A stretch of DNA of 64,000 nt from Hetaerina americana (GCA_022747635.1 JAKTNV010000005.1:47428013-47492012); one strand, 5' to 3'; counted from the first letter of the stretch, positions 23,131-35,934 are shown. Translations and numbers: made by a program. The notes: generated from the sequence alone by a model not told the origin.

Positions 23131-25702
23131 TTCTTCTATTGAGTTCTCTTTGAGATGATTTCGTTAGCGGAAGTTTTGCCTCTCCTTTCTCCAACCACGA
23201 AAAATGGCCTAGCATACAAAATCCCATAGTTGTCAAGACTAAATCTCTGAGTTATCTCCATCATAGCAGCATGAAATGTTTGATTGAAATGGCTTTCCGT
23301 TTCCTTCCTCAACAGTGTGTAACACTCACTCAAATGGCTACCCCACTGGAGTCAGTCATCGTTGTAGCCGCCTCACTACAGAACAGATGCTGGCAGACTA
23401 TCACTTGTCTTTCTCCTATCCTCAGACTTTTATGGCATGGGTTTCAAAGAGTGACTGGCTACTAGCAACAATTATTATTGCTCCCATCAGCAAAGCTGTA
23501 ATGGTTACTAGAAAATACAGATCCTTACTCAAGGTCAGGTTTGATGGTCCACGGTGAGGGGGTATTATGACAACACCCATGAAAATACATATTGTGGATT
23601 GGAATTGGTTTTTTAGCGACTTGAGTGGAAAAAAATCCATTCCTTAGATCTATCAGTCCGATTTTATGTAACGTTGTCTGTATCATGTATATCGTTGTTC
23701 AATCCGCGTTTATCCATAAGCTATATTAAACGTTAGAATACCAAATTAAACATTGATCACTAACTATCATTTTATAACCTTCACATATGAATCTGCAAAT
23801 ATTTTTAAAACTATAATCTTAGCGTGTTCTATTAAATCTAGACGTCTTTAATTGTGCCATTCTGGAAGCTACTTGTAAATAAATGGCTTCAATGGTTTTT
23901 GTGGCTTATGTTTTGTAACAAACATTTATTTAGTCATCTTTTTCAGTCGCACGTTAGATGCGAAATATTTGGTCGATTTTTTTCGCATGAAATGGCATAA
24001 TTGTTTTGTTAATATATCCTCTTAACGTTGACTTCGTGATTACCTTACCAATCGATCCCTTGAGAGATTTAACACTTTATTCTGCGCATGCTTGATGGCA
24101 TTCAAGAATTAATTCTCTTTCTGTAGTTTATTCTCAGAGAATTAGTCCTTATTTTTAAGCCTCTTAATCCTAAATTCCTTATTTACCTCACAAATATATA
24201 ATATTTATTATTGCCTTTTTAATCAGGGGGCATCAATGATTTTTCTTTTTTAATAATCAAAAAGGAACTAAGGGAAAATATTTCCAGCTGTCTCAAATCC
24301 GTCCGAATTTATTTCCGAGATATCTTTTTTAAAGCTTTTCCACGAAGCGGACGTAATACCCCAAAATCCTCTTCTACCTATTGTCACAAATTTTGAATCC
24401 ACGTTTAAGTCACATCAAAATAACGCATAAAATTCAAGGAAGAGTCTTATGTGTTAGGTAAAAGAATTCTTTTATATATGATTTTAAAAGTTTGTCAATG
24501 ACAAGTTTAGGTTCAGTTTTCGCGTGAAATATACTCAACAGATTTCAAAGTAACGTATAGAAAAAATACGACTATTGAAAGCTACTATTTGTGGATAGGC
24601 AATATTTAAGGGTAGGGTTATGAAACCTTTGAATATTTTAAAATTAACAAACATAAGGCTTACGTTTAGATATCTGCTAATCTACTTTCATACGTGATAT
24701 CATTAACTCTCAATCTGTTTTAATCCTATTGATCTAATTGTTGGCAAAATGTTACCTCGATATTTCTAATCAAATAGTTTGCTACTCATCTAATGCATTC
24801 CATTTTGTGTAAGGAAATCAACTTCTCCATTTCGCAGGGCATGAATTTTATTCCCAGTAATATAATCTCCTTCAGCGAAATCCTTCGAAAAATAAATAAA
24901 ATTCATTTTATTCGCTTATGTATTTGCCATTTTAATGCCATTCTTAATCGAATGATGAAAATCTTAAATGAATGTAAACTTCTGCTTCCGATATATAGAG
25001 TTTAATCAGATTGTTAGCAATCGGAACGGGAGATCAATATATAATTCAGCTTTTATCGGTATCGACCAAATTGACGTGGTACTTACTGACTTCTTTACTT
25101 GAGGTTTAAATGTAGGCTAATCACATTCTAGAACTTTCTGCTTAAGAACATAAAAACCAAATTCTGTCCAAACCTTTATTTCAATGGAGCATCAATACTC
25201 AAAGGGCATAATCACCAAACACTGCTTTCCTTGGTGTCGAAAAATTAGCGCAAAATTTTTGATTTTTTAATTGGGCTCTATGAATAGAATTAATTCAATG
25301 GAAATTAAAATAGATATACTGTAAACATATATTGATTGAACTTTGACTTGGCTATCTCAGTATCTAACTTTTCAGCCAACGACCGTGCTGAAAATGTGCC
25401 CAGGTACATACTGGGCATATTCTCAGTACAAAACTCTGCTGGCTAGTTAGGGTGGCCATCGACTGGGCAGAGACTGCCTGGCTTACAATTTGAGGTATGA
25501 TCTTCAATATCCCCATCTAACACCTAGGCAGTATGATTTTTTGATTACTAGAACAAGGCGCGATATCAAATGGTAAAATATGGAAAGGAAATGTCACCCA
25601 CCACCGCACATGGTGCATAAAAGTAAGGTTGGGGGCTACCCGCATGTAATTCCTCAATTTATAATAAATTTATCACGCGACCATGGTTTAGCTAAGGCTT
25701 GG
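23131..25702. other. Non-coding interval
   Basis: No recognised gene. At 23136-23640 there are overlapping open frames on both strands with ordinary composition but no motif. From 25370 to 25700 the sequence is more GC-balanced and leads into the ribozyme-like motif, so it may be the body of the retroposon that carries it. Confidence 0.45.
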
Positions 25703-25768
25703 CATCATCAGATCTGATGAAGTTGTACGGCAACGAAACTAGCCTTCTAGTTGATTGTTGCAATGATG
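25703..25768 (+). ncRNA. Hammerhead-ribozyme-like motif (type I topology)
   Basis: The conserved core is present exactly: CTGATGA at 25714-25720 and GAAA at 25735-25738. Between them stem II pairs GTTG (25722-25725) with CAAC (25731-25734), loop TACGG. Stem III pairs ACTAG (25738-25742) with CTAGT (25747-25751), loop CCTT. The predicted cleavage site follows T25752. Stem I can pair CATCAT (25703-25708) with ATGATG (25763-25768), plus a weak inner helix (CAGAT with GATTG, one A-A mismatch). Such ribozymes with short stem III are known from Penelope-like elements and retrozymes. The inner half of stem I is the weak point, so activity is uncertain. Confidence 0.6.
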
Positions 25769-25769
25769 A

Positions 25770-26267
25770 TTGGTTATAGAGATAACATTTGCATTCCTGC
25801 GTAATTTTCTGAGTGGAATATTGTGCGCAAAAGCTATCGAATTTTTAAGGAGCTTATTGTCAAATGGTAAACTCCTATTGTATCTCAACGTAACTCACGT
25901 TCAAAATCGTCCTCTGATCCAATTAGGTGTAACTGAGACCTCAGGGTACTTCATTGGTCACATGCATTCAGAAGAAACTATAAAAAACAGAGTAATCAAC
26001 CCAAATACTAGTGCGATAGATGATAGTGAAGCTCACGTAATACGGTGTGAGAATTCCCACGTTTGGTTTTCTGAGAAGATCCAAAAACCCAAAAAATCAA
26101 ATAGAAGTGTGAGTCCAAAGTCGCCACGAATCAAACCATGTTCATCCGGTCAAAATCTGTATTACCTTAGCACCTTAGTTTTAATTAATATTGGTTTAAT
26201 TAGATTTTTAGCTAATTCATATCCACCACAGGTATCAATTCAAAAGTTGGTTTACTATTTTCCCTAG
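25770..26267 (+). CDS. Unassigned 165-codon open frame, doubtful
   Basis: An open frame begins (non-ATG-certain) directly after the ribozyme-like motif and runs 165 codons. Composition is mixed, with a hydrophobic N-terminus (FLRNFLSGILCAKAIEFL) and a basic, Ser/Pro-rich middle (KPKKSNRSVSPKSPRIKP). I recognise no domain and no conserved motif. In AT-rich DNA of this size one such frame can arise by chance. It could also be a spliced exon or a relic of the retroposon carrying the upstream motif. Confidence 0.15.
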   Translation: MVIEITFAFLRNFLSGILCAKAIEFLRSLLSNGKLLLYLNVTHVQNRPLIQLGVTETSGYFIGHMHSEETIKNRVINPNTSAIDDSEAHVIRCENSHVWFSEKIQKPKKSNRSVSPKSPRIKPCSSGQNLYYLSTLVLINIGLIRFLANSYPPQVSIQKLVYYFP

Positions 26268-26719
26268 ATGAAGTTCAAATGAGTTTAATCTCACTCTTTT
26301 GCGTTAATGTTTACTTTTCTTTGTTTTAACATTTTTTATGCTTGATCTGTTCAATTATTTCATTAATAAGCTGGAAGGTTTTGCGGACCTTTACACACGG
26401 ATCTGAGGCTATAAAAAATAAAGGTTTTATCGAAGATTATGGAATAAAAGACTCAATATTCAACCATACCATAGCATCTACCACCAGTAGCAAAGTATTA
26501 CTGAATTGCCTCTAAATTGTATAGTTTAGGATATAAAATTAATTATTATATTGAAATATGAAAATATTAACATCAACCTTTACTCAGTCTGCCTTCAGTC
26601 TTACAAGTAATTCTACTTGATTTCCCTAACGTTACTAGTTAAAAATTAGTTTTGATGTGTAAGGAGTCGGGATCTGTCTTCATTTTGAAGTTCGAACCTG
26701 ATAATTTTACTTAGACTAC
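26268..26719. other. AT-rich non-coding interval
   Basis: Nothing recognisable. Confidence 0.5.
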
Positions 26720-27580
26720 TGGTTAAGGTAGGTTTTTGATGGAGTCGACAACCAAAATAAATATCTGGTCTCTCCTAGCAAAAAACAACCCAACATCCTA
26801 CTCTACCACAAGCCCCTCTTTATCTCGTTATACTTCCCTTCTCCTTTCATCCTGTCCCATATTCCTATTCTATTCCTGCCCCTTCCTTGCTTCCCCAACA
26901 TTCTCCGGTCTATCACAGTCCTCAACATCCCACTGCGAATCAATATCTTTTTCATCATTTTTCATGTCTCCTTAGGATTTCTCCTAACAATTCTCTCTCC
27001 TCGCCCACCATACACATCACCTCATTTTTTTCTTTTCTGCCCACTTCACCTTATCCATTCTTCTCCACACCCACATTTCAAAAGCCTCAAATACAGTCCT
27101 ATCATCCTGCTTGAAATACCTTGTTTCCACATCGTACATAACTACGCTCCATATTTAAGTTCTAACAAGCCTTTTCTTAACATCATTACTCATTGTCCCT
27201 GTCATCAATATCCACATTCTTGTGAAAGCTTCTTTGGATAACACAGTTCTTCTCCTTACGACCCTACTACTTCGACCATTTTGGTCCTAAAACTTCCGAG
27301 ATTCATTAATTTTTCCACCAGCTCTAGTTTTTGCCCTCATTTTTTAAAGCTTAACTTAGCCTTTCCCCTCCTAGAAACCCACATTACTTTGTTTAATCTA
27401 TATTGATTCTCATCCCATATCTATCGTACTGAATTTCCAATTCACTCAGCAACGCTCGATGACCCTGGCTGACAGGCAAAATTTAGCTTGATCATCTGCA
27501 AATCTATATTATTTTACGAATTCCCCACCGACTTTCATTCCTATCTCGAATTCTTCCCACACCTTCTAAATCATCATGTT
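26720..27580 (-). mobile_element. RTE-like LINE fragment L5: 3' half of RT, tail and 3' UTR
   Basis: The minus strand gives the RT palm motif FADDQA (27491-27502 for FADD), then the post-palm region, MDKVKWAEK, NEVMCMVGEERELLGEIL and a tail matching the copy at 9789-9977. It ends in a 3' UTR (CTCCATCAAAAACCTACCTT) matching CCATCCAAAAACCTGCCTTA near 10050. The catalytic Asp pair is intact, but stops and frameshifts occur throughout. The fragment is 5'-truncated just before the palm, as is common for LINE insertions. The plus-strand frames over it are Ser/Pro-rich shadows. Confidence 0.85.
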
Positions 27581-29189
27581 TTTATGAAGCTGGCAGACTC
27601 CGTCATGGACGGCGGATGGTTAGAAGGGGTAAAATCCCAGGTGACGTTTGTTTCTTCTTTCCAAAGGAAGAGGAGTGATTCTAGTCCCCAAGGTCTGCAC
27701 ACCATGATGAAGAGGGAATTAATTGGCTGGATTCCTTACTCTTCATCCTACTCCGTCCGACACGTAGCTCGCACACTCGGATAAACTCTGCTCTGCTAAC
27801 CCTTGAGGGCTGTGCGTGAATAAGGCAACGTCAGAATCGCAGTCAAATACAAAATGACTATGGCAGCATTGTCGATGCATTGAATTTGAAATGCAAACAG
27901 ACAAAATCTCATTTGACATCGTACATCGTTACGCAAATGACATAGTCAAATTGTAGGTGTGTATATGGCGTTTCAGGTTGAACTACGGCTAAATTTAATG
28001 GTTTACTTGAACAGGATAAACTCGGCCATGCTTTTAAAATTGTTGCCTTTGGAGGGTTGGAGGTTTTTTAGTTCATTTACAAAACCACTACCACGGAAAG
28101 GTCACACATTAGACCGTTTTACTAATCAACTTCGTCGTTGTCATTAAAATGGCCACTGCCTATCACTATGTCGATATTCGGCTGAAAGGGTGTAAAATAT
28201 GGCTGCGTTTAAACATCGTTAGTCTAAATATTAGACAGTTATGCAGACATGTTGTTAGATATCAATGTTAGCGTGTGACTATTGAGACACTCAAAACACA
28301 AAAGTGTGCTTAGATACAGTGAGAATAATAATGAGAGATTTATATCGCTTAATGTTGAAAGAATGGTGTGGGTTTAGGAATTTTCGGGAGAGTATTTACC
28401 AACAAAGATATGGTCATTAAAATAGAAACATTGACTGCAATATTGAATCGTATATATTAGAACCCACACTTATTTCTCATTAACGATAAAATTAAAACTG
28501 CTAAAAAAAAATTTAATTCATTTTGAAATTAAAGACGCCAAAATGAATATTATGCATTCATTCCATCTTCAAATGAAAGAGATAACAAATGTGTAACACA
28601 CTAAGAATTCAAAGTCGTTGTAATATATCTTAGATTCCTAAAATGTATTGCTGTACGTATTAGTTCAGAAATATTCAATAGCAGCGTTGCCAGTACCTGT
28701 ACGTAGAGATACCCATCTATCTGTTAGTTATTTGAACTTGCCAACGACGTAGCGCTCGTCATTAACAGATCCCTCTCTCTGTAGACATTAGCAACAACGC
28801 CTAGAGAAGAGGTAACTAGTGACCTTATCTGAAGTCCTCTAATAGCAGCCAACCTTTTATTCATCCTGTCTAATGCTATCTCTTGGGGTAATGGAAAAAG
28901 GTAATAGAACAACTGTAATATGTTGTGGAATGTAACTAATTTTTGTGTAGGAATTTAATAGAAGATTGAACATATTTTTAATTTTCTATAATCAGAAACA
29001 ATTATTTCATGATTTTATAACATTACGATTTTACAGAGAACATTTACATACAACTCAAATGACCTCAGCTGGCGATCGCCTCGTATAATAACTACCACTT
29101 AGCGTTTTCATGATATTCTTTAGATGTGCTAAATCTCAAAACCCAGTGACTCCTTGATGAATTATATCGGTATTCATTTGATGACCGAT
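27581..29189. other. Non-coding interval
   Basis: No recognised gene. Short open frames at 27959-28147 (+) and 28724-28912 (-) have no motif I know. Confidence 0.45.
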
Positions 29190-30282
29190 GTGCATAGTTA
29201 ATTATGAATGTAATGCGAATGATTTTATTGTGACGCGACCATCCATGACAGAGCGGTAAAACCTGTCGGGAAATGTGGTGGGGGTCTGTCCTTTCAACGC
29301 AGCTACTCGGCAGTATACTCCGAAGAGTCCGAGAGGAGTTTCTCGACTTGGCAACACGGCGCGATGGAGCGTTCGCTTGAACATCGATACGCCATTAATT
29401 TTGGCGTTTAGCTTGAAAATAATACAACCTAAACATTCCAGATGCTTCTAGAGGGCTTCGAGGACGACTGCATTTCAAGGTCACTGTCCGGGAGGTGGCA
29501 CAAGGTGTTCAAGGAGGGCAGGGAGGTCGTCGCAGACGAACCCCGTTCTGGACGCCCAACAACGGCCAGGACTGACGAAAACGTGAGTTGAGTACGAAAA
29601 GTTTTCCTTTCCCCCGGTCGATTGAGCATCCGCCCTGCACATGGCTACATTTGCGGTACATTGGATAGTGACCGAGGATCTGGAAATACGCATACGCAAG
29701 GTCTGCGCGAAGCTTTTGCCGAAAGTGGTGACAGAAGGCCAGAAAGAACTTCGAGTTTTGCGCTGTCAAGAATTGTTGGATTTGACTCAGAATGAGCCGG
29801 ACTTTCACAACTCTTTCCAAACCGGAGACGAATCCTGGATGATCTACTCAGCCTTTTATCTGGAGGTGCTCAAGAGATTGAAACTGAGGGCTGGCTTCAA
29901 AGACGCGATCAAGCTCCACCATGACGATTCCCAGCCACACATACTTCATCGTTACCAACTTCATGGCCCGGAGAACCACCCCGGTGGTCCCCCAGCCCCT
30001 TACAGTCCCGAATTGGCTCCGTGCGACTTTTTTTCCCCCGACTGAAGAGAGAGTTGAAAGGAAAGCGTGGAAAGACCGTGGAAAACATCCAAAACCATGT
30101 TACAACACTTTTGAGAGACATTCCGTCGAGGAGTTTCATGGTACCTTCTAGGCGTGGTAGACACGTCTCCGCAAGGGTATTGATGTAGGAAGAGAGTATT
30201 TTGAAGAATTTTAAGCATTAGTACAAGTACGATCAATGAATTTTTTCCCAGAGAATGCGCATTAATTTTAAAGTGGACCCTG
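29190..30282 (+). mobile_element. Mariner copy M5, internally deleted, family E
   Basis: The right terminal repeat (reverse strand CAGGGTCCACTTTAAAATTA) ends at 30282 and is followed by TA. The left repeat is decayed and its start (about 29190) is estimated from a partial match around AATGCGAAT. The transposase reads from ATG 29364 (MERSLEHRYAINFG) through RWHKVFKEGREVVADE, TGDESW, LHHDDSQPH and PELAPCDFF. A segment of about 70-80 residues between TGDESWM and FYLEVLKRL is missing. Confidence 0.85.
29364..30150 (+). pseudogene. Mariner transposase remnant of M5
   Basis: All three catalytic Asp positions are still readable (TGDESW, HHDD, APCDFF). The internal deletion, several frameshifts and stops (for example after DENVS and after SPD) rule out function. 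Unlike M1, M6, M7 and M10, the deletion begins after the first catalytic motif, so it arose differently. The C-terminus is scrambled by shifts but recognisable to RKRVF near 30200. Confidence 0.78.
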
Positions 30283-31110
30283 TAAATTATTAGGTTTGCA
30301 GATACGTGATATGTTTCCATTAACCTTGAGTACGCTTGTCGAAAGCCAAATAGTGAAAATTGGATGCTACGCATATCACAAATTTCCACTGCGGCATTCC
30401 ATTTTCGGCATGATGCCGTGTAGTACGAAAATCGCACGGCGAATTCGATACATCGTTATATCCCTCATCCACCCTTCCACTGGTCCATCGCTACAGAACA
30501 ACAGGCACTGTCATGTAGTACCATGTGAGAACCTTCTCCCACACCCTTCGTATGTTTGCCCCCATACGGGCCCACCTCGGTACTTGGCGGAAGAGAGATG
30601 GCGAGTTAGAAAAGGAGGTGGGTGAGGCAGAGAGAGAGGAAGGAAAGGAGTGAAGGAATAAGAGGTTGGGGCCCGCAAATTGCCAAGGGCGTTATTTGTA
30701 TCTCCCACAAGAGTGGCTCCCTTCGCCTTCGGGTCGGCGTGTTTTTCCAGTTGCATCTGCGTTGAATTTAGCCTCGGCCCCTCTCCCCTTAGCTTTACTC
30801 CCTTTAAAAGCTACTGCGGGGGATCGTGGGGGGGGGGGAGGGAGAGATTCAAGGGGAGTGGAAAGGCGGCGTAAAAAGGATATCTCACCCTCTTCTCTTC
30901 CTCCCCTCCCTTCCCTATCTCTCGCTCTCTCTCTCTTTCCCGCGCCAACTCTTCCTATTTTTTTGCATGTTTTTGCATTTGTGGTAGTAGGGATCCGCTG
31001 TGCTCGTTGCCGCTGAGAGTCAAAGAGTGTTGTGTTTTTGCTGGGTCGCGTGCTCGGTGAAATTTGTTTGCATATAAATGAGGAGGGAGGAAGAGGGAGG
31101 GAGGGTGGAA
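30283..31110. other. GC-richer interval with purine/pyrimidine tracts
   Basis: CpG is more frequent here than in neighbouring DNA. It includes a G-run (about 30828-30840), a (CT)n tract (about 30890-30945), and, at 31071-31078, CATATAAATG, which could be a TATA-like element. I see no coding exon attached. A promoter or CpG-rich region is possible but unsupported; overlapping open frames at 30511-31016 are low-complexity. Confidence 0.3.
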
Positions 31111-32859
31111 TGTGAAGTCTTCGGAGTGAGGATCGGTGGTGGGTGCTTTTTGAGGTTAGCCTGGAGAGGATGAATAATAGTGGCGGGTGTGTTTCTCATC
31201 TTCAGTTACATATTATCTTGCATGGAAACACGAGAGACACGGAGTGGGTGTTAAGAGTGTCCGCCGTTGAATGCAATTTTTGTCATGATAATAATATAAC
31301 TTATGAGAGAATATGCTACTTTTTAGGGTTAAAATAAATTAGATTTTGAGTTAATGCTAGGCATCACTGCTTTTATCACGAATTTCCTGTGGAAACAAAC
31401 TCCAGGTATAGATTGTACCAGAAGTCTCCGTTCCTTTCATACTAATGTTGCCCAGCTCTAGCAAGGAAGTGACGGGTTCGATTAATTATTTTGTTCAGTG
31501 TTAGCCTACCAATCGGAGGATATGTTTTCCCATGGCAAGTTTTTTTCCGGAAATTCAGCAGAATATTGGTGTTTCCATTTAATAGCTTCCCATTTGTAAG
31601 AACTAGTAAAAGATTTTCTATGTTGTTCGAATCTCGCAGGTTTCATTTTCAATAGTCTGAATAGTTGTTCTTCAATGGAACACTTATTTAATTCGCCTTT
31701 ATTATGGAAGAGTTTTTTTAGATATGGTCTGGATTAAGGGTATTGGTTATCTAACGTTGACTTCTGCAAATAATTTCTGGCTGTCTCTGATATGAAACTA
31801 ATTTTGTTTAGTGCATGTCCACAACCTTTTTTAATCTGTTGTCTTTATGATAATGATTTTATAGAGAGACAATAACACATTGCACCGCAATTCTTTCAAT
31901 ACCACTACGTCTTATTATTTATGAAGAAGTGATGGTATAAATAGTTGCATATTTGTCTTCTTACACTTATTTAATATTAAATAAAAATGTTTTCTGATTA
32001 CAGTCAATACCATTTTTCTCGCTCTTTAATTGCTTCTGGGATACAAATTGTGTCTAGGAAAAGAATAAGTAAGCATCGTATTTACAAATACTTAGGAACT
32101 ATTTTTAAGTACAGTTTTACACTGATTAGAACGGGCCATGCATACATGAAAAAGTTGTTTATCTTTCGAATGCTGAGAATCATCATTCATTTTAAACCAT
32201 TACTTCAATAACATGGCTGCTGCGTATACAGGTTACCTTAGATACACCCCGTATGTATTTTCTATTAATATTTGTCATACCATTATATTCATCATGTTCT
32301 AGTCATCTTATCCCAAAGTTAATAAAAGTAAATATAGGAAATTAATTATTTGGTTAAGTTGAACTAAACACTACCAATTTCTGTTTACATGTTGAATACC
32401 CCATAATTATTGGAATTTGATTAAAAAAATATTATTCTTGCCATTGTTATGCTGAAAAAGAAGTAAATACAGGACTTTTTAAAATTGATTTAGCATCAAA
32501 TTCATCTACATTTTCGCAATGTCTTTCTCTATCTGAAAGATGAATACAGGGAAAAGAATATGGAAAATTTTCAAAATATTGTTTTAAAAATAATTTTGCA
32601 CTTTACCCTAATTCGGCTTACAATTTTTCTTAATTGGCATGGCTGTCAGTAGAAGTAGAAGTCCCCAAGTATAGGAAATTATTTTTAAAATATATGCATA
32701 CAAACAAATTACTACTTCCAATTTTTCTGTTTAACATATTTAAAAGTATCTGAGTAGGTTTTTATTTGAAATTAATAATCTTCATTCAAATTTAAGTGGT
32801 AAAAAAGAATTTGAAGAGAAAAAAACTACGGCTTGTAGTCGTATACCTATTCTTCTCTT
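31111..32859. other. AT-rich non-coding interval
   Basis: Nothing recognisable. A 74-codon plus-strand frame at 31987-32211 lacks motifs. Confidence 0.5.
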
Positions 32860-34140
32860 TGTCACAGAGTCGTAAACGATGACGTGGCCCCATGTGAATG
32901 AAGAGGAAACAAGATTCTCAGTCCAAAAACATACACTAACGCCCCACTTCTCGTCCAAACCGTCCACCCACACCGACACCAGCGGGCCCGTGCACTCACG
33001 ACTCCCATTCCCACTCTGCCCACCTCACTACAGCGTGCAGACAGTGGGGAGAGGAAGAGGGCACTATGAAAATTTTGCACACCCATAAATGACTAACTGC
33101 ACGGTGGGAGTTTAATGCTATAGGAATCTTCATCCCCCTCCTCCTCCGTCCATTGTCCCGTCTCCCTACCTCTTGTACTTGCGGCGGCAAAGTAGCGGCG
33201 AGGGTTTGGATGAGGAAGAGGAGGGAAGCGGGTTCGAGGTCACGAATTTACGCCCCTCCAGGCTCTATTCCTCCTAATTTTCCTGCACGCCGCCACGGAT
33301 TCCATTTCTTCGTATTTTACCGCCACCCCCGACCTCCCCGTCTCCCTCTCACCACTTACCCAAACGTCCTTCCCTTTCGCCCCCAGAAGACTCCGACGTT
33401 CCAGCAAATCCTTCCTGCTCTCCGTCTCCTCCTCCTCTCTTCAACCTCCCGGCGCAAGCCTCTTCTCTCTCCCTCTTACTCCCTCGCCCCTCCCCACTCT
33501 GTCTCATTCTCATACATAGCCAATCCCTCGAGGGCCTTGTGACAACTCCGCTTCCTGCTCCCTCCGCCCCTCGACCCAACACCGCACCCCCGGATCCCCA
33601 CGTCCCTTCCCGTCTTCCCACCACAAACCCACCCCCCACCCTTACTTCCTCTCTCTCTCTGCGAAAATTATTGCCCCACCCCATCCCCCTGTTACCCCCT
33701 CCGTTTGTTCCTCTCCCCCTTCACTTCTCCCCTGCCCCCCTCGTTCCACAATCCTCGCTAAGGAACAAGCCTCTCGGCCAACCATTACCACGCTGTCCCT
33801 CTAGGGATTCCCAAGCCTCTTTCTCTCTCTCTCCTCATCGCTCTGTTCTCTCCCTCACTCCATTAGGACTCCCTTCTTCCTCCCTCAGTCCCCTCCATTT
33901 TCTCCTCTCCGCCTGCTCCGTGTTCATTCCTTCCTTAATTTTTATGTCTTCTTCAATCCCCTCTCCTCTGCCTGCCTCGCTCTCTTTCACTCATCCTCGA
34001 GTGAATTATTTTTTCCGGAAATATAGTATTACTACTCCTCTTTCGCCGATCGATTTCCTTTTCTTCGTCTCCTCCTCGCTTCCGTCTTCTTCTTGAGCAT
34101 ACTCCTCTTCCTTTTTTCCGTCCTCCTGTTCACATTCTTC
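32860..34140. repeat. GC-rich, then pyrimidine-rich low-complexity island
   Basis: From 32930 to 33300 the sequence is C-rich and CpG-containing. From 33300 to 34140 the plus strand is almost entirely C and T. The long plus-strand frames here (33153-33542 and 33539-34096, 129 and 185 codons) are Pro/Ser/Leu-rich, as any pyrimidine tract would give, so I do not call them genes. AGCCAATCCCTCG at about 33518 recurs at 55838, hinting that these islands share a repeat ancestor. Confidence 0.6.
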
Positions 34141-35932
34141 TTTATCCACGTTTACCATGTGTCTCCTTAGTTCTTTTAAAAATTATTTTCAATTTGTCTA
34201 TCCATACACATTGAGACACGCTGGAAACTACTTACCCAACTAATAATATGCTCATATGTAGGATATTCAAGTGTGAAAATGGTTTTTAATTAAAGTGTTT
34301 TTATTTAATCAACATTCTATAGACTTTGTGTAGAAAATATCAAGCTTCTGGTAATTCTGTTAATTTTCACTCATGGTAGAGAATTGACACTATTTATATA
34401 GCTTATGGTAATTCCTCATCATCACACCTTCCTTTTTCTGAATTGTCTTCACATATAAATCATTTAATAATTTGCAGTCACTAAGACTCAATAAGATTAC
34501 CTCTTAATATTCTCAATAGGATTTATTTCTCATATTTTTTTATCACTCATTAAACTCTTCGTTTATTGGGTAGAGAGTATTTTCTTCCGCAATTCGTGGT
34601 GACTTGTGTAATTTAATGCTCAGAGCACTTTCACGCCGCAATTTTGTTTTTTAGTCCAGTTATATAATTCTCGTATGATAACTAAGACATCATTTACCTC
34701 ATGCTTTACTAATTGTTACAAATTTATCCATTAGTTTCATAAATATAATAAATATTACAATTTCAAAGTGCCAAACACATTTATTGGTTGATTGGCTGCA
34801 CATTGAACTACACGTATCAATGGTTGAGATTTTATTAAAATACAATGGTAATTTTTCAATATAATGGAGAAATCACGGAGGACTTAAGTTGGACTCAATT
34901 CGGATTGTCTAAAATGTATCTATTAAAACACTTATCTCAACAAAAAACATTAAATAATTATAAAATAACATTTTTGAGCAATATTTTCCCATATGATATC
35001 TTCGCTTTTAAGAAAAGCTGCCTTTAAGTTAAATCTTCCGCATTCTAATGAAAACAGCCTTGTAATAGAAGAAGATATTAGGGTTTTTTATATTCTGGAG
35101 TCATTTAACTTACACTGAGAACGTTAGCATTTTGGTATAGAACATAATGGGAGGTGAAATTTTAAGTGAGCATTCAGATGTATTCTACCATTATTACAGC
35201 TGATATCCATTTTAATTCTGAAAAAATCTTTAAAAAATTCAATTTAACGTATTGCGACTGGGAATCTAATCTGGTACCGATAAGCCAATCATTTCGACGA
35301 ATGAACAATTTTCAATTCAGATGAATTTTTGGTAGATCCTGATTGTGGATTTGATAAAAAAATTGTACACAAGGGAAAAGAGCAACCTTAGGAGCTAATG
35401 GGGAAGAAATACTGGAACACCCAGTGCAGATTGCAATAAAACTGGGTTCCGTGCTGACTGAACTCCAGGAAATTAAAACGAACGATCAAGCTTTACGAAA
35501 TCCCAAAAAGTGCTTCGCCAACGGGAATAAATAATTATAACACGATTGAAGTGAATGTAAATAGTGCGGCCCGCCATTTTTAACTGTCAAAGAATTATCA
35601 TATCTTCAGGTAAACGAGTTAATATATGAAAGCACCTTGTGAAATTAAGCCCTTAGTTGATGGATATGGACGGCTACCATCCTAGGAGACATGCCATAAC
35701 TGATAAAAACTTATTTCTGGTGTCAAAGCTTCAGATTACAGCAATTGGCTACTTATCATCACGATTTTTCATTAAAAATTATGAACAGTTGCGTGGGCGG
35801 TGTAAATACAAACCGTTACCATGATGAAAATGACGTTACATATCCACCTTCACATACATCTACAAAAAAAACCACGCAAACCACAAGAAGGATCTGTAGT
35901 GGAGTCACCTGCACAAATATGCACTTGAGCAT

Positions 35933-35934
<2 letters not shown>
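34141..35934. other. AT-rich non-coding interval
   Basis: Nothing recognisable. Confidence 0.5.

Noticed and set aside
26736..27114. Plus-strand Ser/Pro-rich open frames
   Set aside because: Antisense shadows of a minus-strand LINE whose 3' tail and UTR match the copy at 9789-10063.
31071..31078. Core promoter with TATA-like CATATAAATG
   Set aside because: No initiator, no downstream exon and AT-rich genomes give many such matches.
33153..34096. Two long plus-strand open frames (129 and 185 codons), Pro/Ser/Leu-rich
   Set aside because: They lie in an almost pure C/T tract where stop codons are rare by composition. No domain, no codon bias, and the antisense strand is also open.
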